From the NCBI GenBank assembly GCA_025612245.1, contig JAAXKQ010000018.1, positions 1-64,000 of the forward strand: 64,000 nt of DNA, in the 5' to 3' direction. Each line of letters begins with the position of its first letter. The stretch's first letter is position 1. The notes beneath the pieces were generated by a model, which was given only the letters and a program-made list of their open reading frames with translations, was not told where the DNA came from and searched no databases. Below, in pieces: positions 1-8,497 of this stretch. The position numbers were made by a program, and so were the translations under genes. The stretch is from Ignavibacteria bacterium (GTDB lineage Bacteria; Bacteroidota; Ignavibacteria; Ignavibacteriales; SURF-24).

Positions 1-128
1 CTTTTTCCCCGGGGTTCAGTCGCCCCCATCCGGGGGCTTCCTCACCCCGGGCTACAAAGATCTCGCCCGCGCTGTGCGGGCTTATTCATTTCACAATTCC
101 AAACTCCCAGCCTTCATGAATATTTCTT
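1..128. repeat. Long intergenic repeat, copy 1 (second copy at 42377-42505)
   Basis: A block with small palindromes (CCCCCATCCGGGGG near 23-36 and a CCCGCGCTGTGCGGG hairpin near 65-79) recurs almost word for word at 42377-42505, in the same orientation. Differences are small, for example the insertion of TG in the loop of the second hairpin. It may begin before the window. No open reading frame is credible. This is non-coding dispersed repeat DNA of unknown function. Confidence 0.8.
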
Positions 129-330
129 TCTTAACCTCAACCTTTCTCTCTCTTCCTTTACCTTTTCCTTAAACCTCGAACTTTGAACCTTGAACCTTTC
201 TCCCCACTTAAAACTTAAAATTCTTCCCCCTTTGCCTTTTCCTTAACCTCGAACCTAGAACCTTGAACCTTGAACCTTTTCCCCATTCAAAATTGAAAAC
301 TTAAACCTTAACATCCTTCCGCTATATATT
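128..330. repeat. Pyrimidine-rich low-complexity array (TTGAACC/AACTTAAA words)
   Basis: The stretch is built from loosely tandem seven-base words of the form TTGAACC or CTTGAAC, alternating with CTTAAAACTTAAAA words and runs of C and T. The same composition recurs at 600-700, 8320-8400, 31590-31765 and 42535-42600, almost always beside the palindromic repeats. No gene or promoter can be supported here. Confidence 0.65.
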
Positions 331-600
331 CATAGAGTCCCGGAGGGACGATTTGTTTGTAGAAAAAAACGAATAAAAAAAAAGAATCAGAGCTCCGGAA
401 GGAGCGACTTGTAAGGAAGGTCTTAATAATCTCTATCATATCAAACAAATCGCCCTTCCAGGGCTCTATTGATGGGGGGAGGGGGAGTTCTCCTTCTCTG
501 CTACAAACAAGTCGCCCTTCCAGGGCTCTCAAAAGAGAGGGAAGGAAGCATTCTTTTCTACAAACAAAACGCCCCTCTGGGGCTAAACCCATACCCAATT
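330..600. repeat. Cluster of modular palindromes with conserved TTGTTTGTAGA tails
   Basis: At least five short hairpins lie here: GTCCCGGAGGGAC near 339-351, GCTCCGGAAGGAGC near 391-404, GCCCTTCCAGGGC twice (near 450-465 and 510-525) and GCCCCTCTGGGGC near 570-585. Each is flanked by the same tail (CGA-TTTGTTTGTAGA or its complement TCTACAAACAAA-TCG). The segment from about 400 to 600 is homologous to 31440-31600. The rest, up to about 930, is AT-rich with no gene seen; a promoter for the kinase at 931 would lie there. Confidence 0.75.
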
Positions 601-930
601 CCAATCCCACACCCTTCATATTTCTTTCCTCCCTCGAACCTTGAACCTTGAACTTTGAACCTCTTTCCCCCTTGAACCTTCTCCCCCTTGAACCTTTCCC
701 ACACCCCAAAAGTCCCCCGTACCGGCTACTATGGCCTGATCGGGCGCCCGCTATGGCCTCCTTTGGCTACACTGCTTCATTATAAAAAAGCTAAGGTCTA
801 AACTTTATTTATTTTCATATTTTGCACTTGAACTGAATATTTAAAACATTTTTATTTTATTAGTCCTTTTCCCTTCTTTATTTCATAGTCGTTTTATATC
901 TTTGTCAAAGCTAAATATTTTAGGATATGT

Positions 931-3597
931 ATGGATTTTTCCGGCAAAACTATACTCCTCGTTGAGGACGAAGCTATTGTAGCCCTGACGGAGAAAATAT
1001 GGCTTCAGAGAGAAGGCTATAATGTCAGGCACGTTGAAACAGGCGAAGACGCAGTAAGAACAGTGGACACTAACCCCGTCTCTATTGATCTTATACTGAT
1101 GGATATCGACCTCGGACCCGGAATCGACGGCACCGAAGCCGCATCCCAAATCCTCAGTAAACACGATATCCCCCTTTTATTCCTCTCGTCCCATACTGAA
1201 AAAAGCATCGTTAAGCTTACAGAAGAAATTACTTCTTACGGATACGTCGTTAAAGGCTCCGGCGAAACCGTCCTCCTGGCTTCAATTAAAATGGCCTTTA
1301 AGCTGTTCCACGCAAAAATGGAAACCTTAAAGCAGGAAGCCAATTACCACGAGGCCGCCGAAAACCTGGCTATTACTCTGCAGTCCATCGGCGACGCCGT
1401 TATTGCCACCGATATCAACGGATGCGTAAACCGCATGAATTCCGTTGCCGAACACCTCTGCGGCTGGTCGCTGGATGAGGCTTTCGGATACCCGCTTTCT
1501 CAGGTGCTTAATATCGTTGACGCTAAAACCAGGCAGAAGGTCGATAACCCCGTCCTTAAAGTGCTGGAATCGGGACTTAAGGTGGAACTTACGGGCCATA
1601 CTCTGCTCCTTTCCAGGGATGGCAGCGAGTACTATATATCCAACAGCGCCGCACCCATTCGCGACAAAAAAGGAAACTCCCTCGGCGTGGTGCTCGTTTT
1701 TGCCGACGTTACAGAATACTACCGGAGTGAGGAACAGCTTAGGGAAAGCCAGGAACACTTTAAGGCACTCTTCGAAAAAGCCCCCCTCGGCTACCAGTCA
1801 CTCGATGAAAACGCCCGCTTTATAGACGTTAACGAGGCCTGGCTCGACATACTGGGCTACACCAGAGATGAGGTCATCGGTAAATGGTTCGGCGACTTTA
1901 TGACCCCCGAATGCCGCGAATTGGTCAAGGAAAGATTCCCCGCCTTTAAGGCCTGCGGAAAAGTCCATACCGAATTCCAAATGATCAGAAAAGACGGAAG
2001 CATCGCTAACATCGTCTTCGACGGAAGAATCGGCCATAAACCTAACGGCGAATTTAAGCAGACCCACTGCATCCTGCGCGATGAAACTGAATCGCGTAAA
2101 ATGGAGCAGGAACTCATTAAAAGCGAGGAAAGATTCAGAACCCTCGTCGAAAATGCACCCGTTCCTATTACAATTGCCAGAAACGGCATTACACTCTACA
2201 CCAATACCCGGTATGCCAAAATGTTCGGCTTCGATAACAAGGAGGAGCTGATCGGAAAGTCGCTCACCGAACAGGTCGCTCCCGCCTCCAGGGATTTCAT
2301 ACAGGATAATATCAATAAACGCACAAGCGGCCGGCCCGTGGAAAATGAGTACGAGTTCTCTGCCCTTAAGAAAAACGGCGAGGTGTTCCCGCTCCTCATC
2401 AGGCTTAATACGGTCGACCTGTCCGACGGCCCGGCTACTATTGCTTTCTTTGCCGACCTTACCGAAATCCACAGGATCAATAAGGCGCTCAAGGAAAGCG
2501 AGGAACGCCAGAAACTCGTCCTCGAAGCCGGGAACCTCGGCTTCTGGGACTGGCATATCCAAACCGGCGAGGTATTCCGCAACCGCCAGTGGGCCGAAAT
2601 GCTGGAGTACCCCTTTGAGGAAATTCAAAATACGGTTAAACAGTGGCAGGATTTTATCCACCCCGACGACCGCGAAAAAGCCTGGAATTCCATATTGGAC
2701 CTCCTGGAAGACAGATCCAATATCCATAAAATTGAATACAGGATGCGGACAAAAAACGGCGACTACAGGTGGATACACGACCGCGCTATGGTTACTATGC
2801 GCGGCGAAAACGGAAAGCCTACACGAATGTGCGGCATTCACCTCGACGTTACACAAAGAAAACTTAACGAAATCAGAATCCAGCATTATACAGCCGAACT
2901 TAAGGCTTCCAACGCCGTTAAGGATAAGTTCTTTTCCATAATCTCACACGACCTTAAGGGCCCCTTTATGGGCTTCCTCGGTCTCACACAGGAACTGGCA
3001 AACAATACCTCTTCCCTGGAAAAAACGGATATCGCGGAAATCGCTTCTGTAATCCATAATTCGGCTACTGAGACTTATGAACTGCTGCTTAAACTCCTCG
3101 AATGGTCGAAACTTCAAACTGGCAGGTTCGAGTTCCATCCCGAAAATCTGCACCTTTTCTCTGAGGCTGAAAATATAAAAAGACTCTTTGCATCCGTTGC
3201 CGCACGCAAATCCGTCACAATTCATAACTGCGTGGAGGACCGGGTGTTCGTGGAAACCGACAGGAATGCTCTTCAAACCATTTTAAGAAATCTCGTCGAT
3301 AACGCAATTAAATTCAGCAACGAAACGGGAAGCGTAATTATCAGTGCCAAAGTCTCTGGTGGCACAGTGCATATTTCTGTCAAAGATTCCGGCGTCGGCA
3401 TCAGCAGCAAGGGGCTCTCGCTAATATTCACTACTGCTTCGGGCTTTACTACCAGGGGTACAAAAGGTGAAAGAGGCTCAGGACTCGGACTGGCATTGTG
3501 CCACGACCTTGTAAGGCGCTGCGGCGGCGAAATTAAAGTGGAAAGCTTTGAGAACAAAGGAACCGAATTTACCTTTACCCTTCCCCGCTCTTTATAA
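931..3597 (+). CDS. Receiver-multi-PAS hybrid sensor histidine kinase
   Basis: An 888-residue soluble signalling kinase. An N-terminal receiver domain (about 1-125, predicted phosphoacceptor D58 in LILMDIDLG) is followed by four PAS domains at roughly 140-262, 270-395, 400-515 and 520-645. Then come a HisKA dimerisation domain with phosphorylated H673 (ISHDLKGP) and a HATPase_c domain (about 770-888; N box NLVDNAIKF, G boxes DSGVGIS and GSGLGLALC). No signal peptide or membrane segment is visible, so it should sense in the cytoplasm. A receiver placed before the sensor domains suggests it is itself controlled by another kinase. The signal is unknown. It stands alone, convergent with the transducer gene at 3674. 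Confidence 0.93.
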   Translation: MDFSGKTILLVEDEAIVALTEKIWLQREGYNVRHVETGEDAVRTVDTNPVSIDLILMDIDLGPGIDGTEAASQILSKHDIPLLFLSSHTEKSIVKLTEEITSYGYVVKGSGETVLLASIKMAFKLFHAKMETLKQEANYHEAAENLAITLQSIGDAVIATDINGCVNRMNSVAEHLCGWSLDEAFGYPLSQVLNIVDAKTRQKVDNPVLKVLESGLKVELTGHTLLLSRDGSEYYISNSAAPIRDKKGNSLGVVLVFADVTEYYRSEEQLRESQEHFKALFEKAPLGYQSLDENARFIDVNEAWLDILGYTRDEVIGKWFGDFMTPECRELVKERFPAFKACGKVHTEFQMIRKDGSIANIVFDGRIGHKPNGEFKQTHCILRDETESRKMEQELIKSEERFRTLVENAPVPITIARNGITLYTNTRYAKMFGFDNKEELIGKSLTEQVAPASRDFIQDNINKRTSGRPVENEYEFSALKKNGEVFPLLIRLNTVDLSDGPATIAFFADLTEIHRINKALKESEERQKLVLEAGNLGFWDWHIQTGEVFRNRQWAEMLEYPFEEIQNTVKQWQDFIHPDDREKAWNSILDLLEDRSNIHKIEYRMRTKNGDYRWIHDRAMVTMRGENGKPTRMCGIHLDVTQRKLNEIRIQHYTAELKASNAVKDKFFSIISHDLKGPFMGFLGLTQELANNTSSLEKTDIAEIASVIHNSATETYELLLKLLEWSKLQTGRFEFHPENLHLFSEAENIKRLFASVAARKSVTIHNCVEDRVFVETDRNALQTILRNLVDNAIKFSNETGSVIISAKVSGGTVHISVKDSGVGISSKGLSLIFTTASGFTTRGTKGERGSGLGLALCHDLVRRCGGEIKVESFENKGTEFTFTLPRSL

Positions 3598-3641
3598 CAA
3601 ACACTTTTTGAATTCCGGAGATCCGGACAAATAAAAAAAAA

Positions 3642-3665
3642 CCGCGGGCTTTTTTAAGCCCGCGG
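3642..3665. terminator. Bidirectional intrinsic terminator
   Basis: A GC-rich stem, CCGCGGGCT pairing with AGCCCGCGG around a T/A loop, sits between two convergent genes. A-tracts precede it and T-rich sequence follows it, so it can end transcription from both sides. Confidence 0.85.
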
Positions 3666-3673
3666 CAATAAGT

Positions 3674-5866
3674 TTACTTTCTTAATAATTCCACATTGTT
3701 TCCCTGTGCAAGGCTTCGGCCCTCGCCACCACCTCCCAGGTGAAATCTCGATACCAGCTCCTGCAGGTTGACAGTAAGTCGGTTCAGGTCCTCGGCCGCC
3801 CTTGCAATCTGCTCTGTTCCGGCTGCACTCTGCTGCGTAACGGAAGAAATGCCTTCTATGTTCTTTGAGATTTCCTCGGCTGCACCCGACTGCTCCTCGC
3901 TTGCTGCTGCAACCTGGGTTACTATGTCTGAGACGTTCTGGTTTTCTTTTAATATCTGAAGAAGTGACTGTGCAACGGCCTCGGTCAGCTTCATGCCTTC
4001 TTCTACTGCCCTTGAGGCCTCGTTCATCGATGTGTCTGCTTCAGTGGCCTCGTGCTGAATGGCCTTTATCGTCTCTGCAATCTCTTTTGTCGCCTTGGTG
4101 GTCCGTTCTGCAAGCTTTCTTACCTCGTCTGCTACAACTGCAAAGCCACGCCCCTGCTCGCCTGCACGGGCAGCCTCAATTGCTGCATTTAAGGCTAAGA
4201 GGTTCGTCTGGTCTGCTATGTCGTCAATTACCTGCGTGATCTCACCGATCTGGTCTGTTTTCTTTGTCAGTGAATTTATCTTATCCCCGGTCAGCTTTGT
4301 AGCCTTAACTATCTCCAGCATTCCCTTCTTTGTATCCTCAACCTTCAGTGAGCCTTCCCTTGCGCTGCTACTTGCAAGGCGGGAGTTCTCGGCTGCCCTG
4401 GAGACATTCTCTGTAGATTCCAGTATGGTCTTTGTCATCTGTTCAACCGCACCGGCTACCTCTGTTGTATGCTGGCTCTGCTCACTGCTTCCTGCTGCCA
4501 TTTCTTCCGATGAGGAAGATATCTCATTTGCTGCGCTTGCAGTGGCCTGAACGGCTTCGCTTACACTTCCTAAAACTTCCCGGAGTGAATCTACCGCGGA
4601 AGACAAATTCTGCCCCAGTGCGTATAGAGGACTTTTTTCATCCATCTTAACCGTAAAGGCAAGATCGCCTTTCGACATGTTTTCAAGAGCCTCCGACAGC
4701 ACTTTTGTCTGCTCTGCCAGAAATTTATTCTGCTTTTCCTGCTCTTTTCTCAGATCGTTCATAAGTATAAATGCGGAGTTTATCTGTCCCTCTCCATCTC
4801 TTATCATTCCGGTTGTCACCATTACCGGTATGCTGTTGCCGTCTTTGTCTTTTGTATCGTATCTTATGTCAAAAACGGGCGAGCCCTTTAGCGTATTCCT
4901 TGTCGATTCGTCCTTCCCTACAAGAGTTTTAACATTCATTGCGTTAATTACGGATGATGCCGGGTGGAGAAACATCTTTTCTGCGGCTTTATTATAGTGG
5001 GTTATTTTCGTTTCCTTGTCGGCAATCATAAAAGGGACCTGGAATCCCTCCTTCAAGCTTTCGGAGAGCGCTATCTCGTCTTTAATTTTAATTAGCATTT
5101 TCCTGAAGGTATTTACCAGCTTGCCTATTTCATCCTTCGACTTGTGACTTAATGTTACATCCAGCTTCCCTTCACCAACCATTCCGGCAGCCTTTTCAAG
5201 CTCAAGCACGGGCTTTGCAATTCCCCTGCCTAAAAATACCCAAGCAATAATTGCTAAAACGGTACAAACATTTATCAGTATGGTCATAAACACTACCATC
5301 TTATCGTTGCTTTCCTGATCGCTTTCATAAACGGTCTTGGAGTATCCCGTAATCAGCGATACCAGCTTTTCAATAGATGCCTGTTCATTTGCACGTGCAT
5401 TTTTATATGCGCTTCCGAAAAGGTTGTCTGTAGCTGCCTTTTTATCCCCCTGCAGAGCATAATCCATTATCTTGTTTAGCTCTTCCAGGTAAACTCTCTT
5501 TGTTTCAAGAAAATTATTATACTCCTGCCTTACCTCGTCGTTTAATATTGTTTTATGGAAGCTCTCGGCTATGGCGCCTAATTTTTCGTTCCTGTCGTTT
5601 ATCTGGTCATAAAGCTGTCTTACTTTTGAAGGATCATCGTAAAGTATCATGTCTCTTACGTCAACGCGCGAGTTCTGAAAATAAGTAGCCATTTTACCCA
5701 GGTCTGCTACCGGCATCAGCATATTATTGTAGCTTTCCTCCGAATGAGTGTCCATCTCCTTAAGCCCCGTAATCGCAAAGTATCCGCAGACATTAATCAG
5801 TACTGTCAGTATTCCAAAACAAAGCAGGAATTTGAATTTGATCTTTAGGTTATAGAACCAGTTCAT
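3674..5866 (-). CDS. Methyl-accepting chemotaxis protein with PAS domain
   Basis: A 730-residue inner-membrane chemoreceptor. It has an N-terminal membrane segment (about 10-30), a helical periplasmic domain of the four-helix-bundle type (31-185) and a second membrane segment (about 188-208). HAMP (209-262), a PAS-like domain (268-385) and a long signalling coiled coil follow. The tip carries the diagnostic [20 protein letters not shown] motif that contacts CheA/CheW. The ligand is unknown; no che genes are in the window. The start is supported by GGGGAGT eight bases upstream. The tip region is almost identical in DNA to the second transducer gene at 38422. Confidence 0.95.
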   Translation of the reverse strand: MNWFYNLKIKFKFLLCFGILTVLINVCGYFAITGLKEMDTHSEESYNNMLMPVADLGKMATYFQNSRVDVRDMILYDDPSKVRQLYDQINDRNEKLGAIAESFHKTILNDEVRQEYNNFLETKRVYLEELNKIMDYALQGDKKAATDNLFGSAYKNARANEQASIEKLVSLITGYSKTVYESDQESNDKMVVFMTILINVCTVLAIIAWVFLGRGIAKPVLELEKAAGMVGEGKLDVTLSHKSKDEIGKLVNTFRKMLIKIKDEIALSESLKEGFQVPFMIADKETKITHYNKAAEKMFLHPASSVINAMNVKTLVGKDESTRNTLKGSPVFDIRYDTKDKDGNSIPVMVTTGMIRDGEGQINSAFILMNDLRKEQEKQNKFLAEQTKVLSEALENMSKGDLAFTVKMDEKSPLYALGQNLSSAVDSLREVLGSVSEAVQATASAANEISSSSEEMAAGSSEQSQHTTEVAGAVEQMTKTILESTENVSRAAENSRLASSSAREGSLKVEDTKKGMLEIVKATKLTGDKINSLTKKTDQIGEITQVIDDIADQTNLLALNAAIEAARAGEQGRGFAVVADEVRKLAERTTKATKEIAETIKAIQHEATEADTSMNEASRAVEEGMKLTEAVAQSLLQILKENQNVSDIVTQVAAASEEQSGAAEEISKNIEGISSVTQQSAAGTEQIARAAEDLNRLTVNLQELVSRFHLGGGGEGRSLAQGNNVELLRK

Positions 5867-6539
5867 TATAATTACTCCCCATATATCGAGTGTTAGAAAT
5901 TATTCCCGGCCTTCTCTCCTCACCCCTCCTGTATTTTCAGAGGGCACTTGGACTGAAGGCCGGAATCAGGTTTATTATGTAGATTAATTGCCGCATTTTA
6001 CAAAGCAAGGCCTCCCACGTTTCAAATCATATTATCCGTTCCGGGCACAGTATAAAGAATCAGATTTAGCGAAGCAGACTTTTCAACCGGGCTTCATGTT
6101 AAGCCGCTATAAGAAGCAACATTATGAGCTCTTAAAAGAGAGAATAACACAAGAAATTACAATTCGAAGATTTTTCCGGATTTGAAAACAACGAGGAACC
6201 ATTCCACTGAAACACTTTCATAGAACCAAAGAACGATAGTTAAAAGTTAAATTTTTTAACTTATAGTAGAGGTATTATCGGTATGAGCTTTCTTTAGTTT
6301 AGACATAAATGTCCTTTTATACTGAAAAACTTCAGGCGGCCTCAAATTGCACATATTTACCTTAATTCAGCGCATTACAAGAGCCCGCACAACCTGCAAT
6401 TTGCAACCTGTTTTCGCCCTTTTTCTTCTTTCTTTTGGGAGATAAATTAATGTTGAACATATGTAATTTTTTTTTGCTACATTTACCCCAATTTTACTTT
6501 GATCAATGCATAAAATTATTTGTCTAAAGAGAGATTCGA
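5867..6539. other. Divergent intergenic region with an inverted repeat
   Basis: This 673-base gap separates the transducer (minus) from the PocR kinase (plus) and should hold promoters for both. The clearest element is the inverted repeat AAGTTAA...TTAACTT at 6244-6262 within AT-rich DNA. A 65-codon frame at 5988-6185 lacks a ribosome-binding site and any recognisable features, so I do not call it a gene. Confidence 0.5.
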
Positions 6540-8240
6540 TTGCAAAGCGAACAACAAAACCCGTCTGACGGGGATAAAATCGAACTGAAGGATATCCTTG
6601 ACGTAAAAGCCCTTCAAAGCCTTATGGACGATTTCTATTCAATCACCAAATTCGCCATTGGAATACTCGACCTTAAGGGTGAAGTGCTTGTTGCTACCGG
6701 CTGGCAGGAAATTTGCACGGCTTTCCACAGGGTAAATATCCATACACGGCAAAACTGCCTGGAAAGCGATATATACCTGACTAAAAACGTAAAACCCGGC
6801 GAATATAGAGAGTATAAATGCAGGAATAACCTCCGCGATATTGCAACACCTATATTTGTCAGCGACCAGCACGTGGGTAACCTGTTCCTGGGACAGTTCA
6901 TGTACGACGACGAGGTGCCCGATTATGAACTTTTTGTACAACAGGCCAACAGCTACGGCTTCAATAAAGAGGCTTACATGAAGGCACTGCAGGCCGTCCC
7001 CAAGTGGAGCCGCCAGAGAGTTAAGGAGGTAATGAGCCTCTATTCCAAGTTTGCGGGCATGATCTCCAGCCTCCTTACCAGCAACCTGGCCCTCGCCCGG
7101 GCCCTCAAGGAGAAAAAACGGGTAATTGAAGAACTGCAGGAAACGGAAAAAAGATACAGACTTATCTCGGAGAACACGGCCGACGTAATATGGATACTGG
7201 AGCTCGAAAGCGGAAAGTTCAGCTACGTGAGCCCTTCAATACAAAAACTAAGGGGCTTTACACCCGAAGAGGTAATGGCGCAATCCTTCCACGAGGCCCT
7301 TACCCCCGAATCCCTGCAGTACATTATGGAACATCTGCCGGCCAGAATTGAAGAGGTCAACAATGGCGATGAAACCCACAGGATAATGACAAACGAGGTC
7401 TTCCAGCCCCATAAAAACGGCACTATTGTCCCTACGGAAGTCGTAACTACTCTTATAACGGATGAAACCGGCAAAGTAACCGAAATACTTGGCGTTACAC
7501 GCGACATTTCACAGAGGAAAAAGGATGAATCCATAAGGGAAATCCTTATCGATGAACTTAATAAGTCAAACAGGGACCTGGAACAGTTCGCCTATGTCGC
7601 AAGCCACGACCTTAAAGAGCCGCTGCGCATGATTTCTAATTATCTGCAGCTGCTGACAAAACAGTACAAGGGACAGCTGGATGAAAGGGCCGATACATAT
7701 ATCAATTTTGCCGTCGATGGCGCCATAAGAATGAATAACCTCATAAACGACCTTTTAATCTACTCCAGGGTGTCTTCCAAGGCAAAGGAATTTCTTCCCG
7801 TGGATCTGAACGCTCTTATTGAAGAGGTGATGAAGGACCTGCAGATGGCTATCGAAGAAAGTTGCGCCGTTATTAACTTTCCCGGCCTGCCCGTTGTAAT
7901 GGCCGATTACCTGCAGCTAAAACAGCTCTTCCAGAACCTCATTCAAAATGCCATAAAATTTAGAAACGATTCCAATCCTCAGATACATATCAGCGCGGAG
8001 AGAAAAGGCAGACAATGGTTAATTAAAGTAAAAGATAACGGCATTGGCATAGATCCCGTATTTTTCGACAAGATTTTCATAATATTCCAGAGATTAAACG
8101 AAAGAGAAAAATATCCCGGAACGGGCATTGGCCTTGCAATATGCAAAAAAATAGTTGAGCACCACGGCGGAAAAATCTGGGTCGAATCAGGATCAGGCAA
8201 GGGCTCAACGTTCTCATTAACGCTCCCGGCAGAAATCTGA
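6540..8240 (+). CDS. PocR-PAS sensor histidine kinase
   Basis: A 566-residue cytoplasmic kinase. Residues about 15-190 match the PocR ligand-sensing domain, a PAS-related fold that in other proteins binds small hydrocarbon derivatives such as propanediol; conserved cysteines and the CRNNLRDIATPI strand are visible. A PAS domain (about 205-330) follows, then HisKA with H356 (SHDLKEPLRM) and HATPase_c with NLIQNAIKFR and GTGIGLAIC. The start is a TTG at 6540 with AAAGAGAG just upstream; the nearby ATG at 6506 is out of frame. No receiver or partner regulator is adjacent, so its output is unknown. Confidence 0.92.
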   Translation: MQSEQQNPSDGDKIELKDILDVKALQSLMDDFYSITKFAIGILDLKGEVLVATGWQEICTAFHRVNIHTRQNCLESDIYLTKNVKPGEYREYKCRNNLRDIATPIFVSDQHVGNLFLGQFMYDDEVPDYELFVQQANSYGFNKEAYMKALQAVPKWSRQRVKEVMSLYSKFAGMISSLLTSNLALARALKEKKRVIEELQETEKRYRLISENTADVIWILELESGKFSYVSPSIQKLRGFTPEEVMAQSFHEALTPESLQYIMEHLPARIEEVNNGDETHRIMTNEVFQPHKNGTIVPTEVVTTLITDETGKVTEILGVTRDISQRKKDESIREILIDELNKSNRDLEQFAYVASHDLKEPLRMISNYLQLLTKQYKGQLDERADTYINFAVDGAIRMNNLINDLLIYSRVSSKAKEFLPVDLNALIEEVMKDLQMAIEESCAVINFPGLPVVMADYLQLKQLFQNLIQNAIKFRNDSNPQIHISAERKGRQWLIKVKDNGIGIDPVFFDKIFIIFQRLNEREKYPGTGIGLAICKKIVEHHGGKIWVESGSGKGSTFSLTLPAEI

Positions 8241-8277
8241 TTGCATCTTCAAATAACATTATTTTATTACACTTTGC

Positions 8278-8294
8278 AGCCCCCTTCAGGGGCT
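8278..8294 (+). terminator. Short hairpin after the PocR kinase gene
   Basis: AGCCCCCTTCAGGGGCT forms a compact stem 38 bases after the stop codon, followed by CTTTCG and a pyrimidine-rich low-complexity stretch to about 8420. It could be a weak terminator or another copy of the dispersed palindromes. Confidence 0.5.
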
Positions 8295-8497
8295 CTTTCG
8301 TATCCCCCCATTGAACATTAAGCATTCCCCTTCCCCACTTAAAACTCAAAACTTAAAACTTAAAATTCCCTTTGCTCCCATTCATTATTCATAATTCCTT
8401 CTCTTCCCCTCCCACGGTTGACAATTGCCTAAATAGTGCATAATTTCATGCCCTGATTATTTTTTACCCTCAATATCTTTAACAACAGGCGTCAACT

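Noticed and set aside
308-709. 133-codon minus-strand frame in the first repeat region
   Set aside because: It is made entirely of palindromes and TTGAACC words, and its translation is Gly/Arg/Lys low complexity with no ribosome-binding site.
1798-2886. 362-codon frame antisense to the receiver-PAS kinase
   Set aside because: It shadows a well-supported kinase whose domains are intact in the other frame; length reflects codon bias.
4059-4550. 163-codon frame antisense to the chemotaxis transducer
   Set aside because: Ala/Ser/Val-rich shadow of a conserved coiled coil; a similar antisense frame appears in the second transducer gene.
5988-6185. 65-codon plus-strand frame in the divergent gap
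   Set aside because: It lacks a ribosome-binding site and a recognisable motif and lies where promoters are expected.
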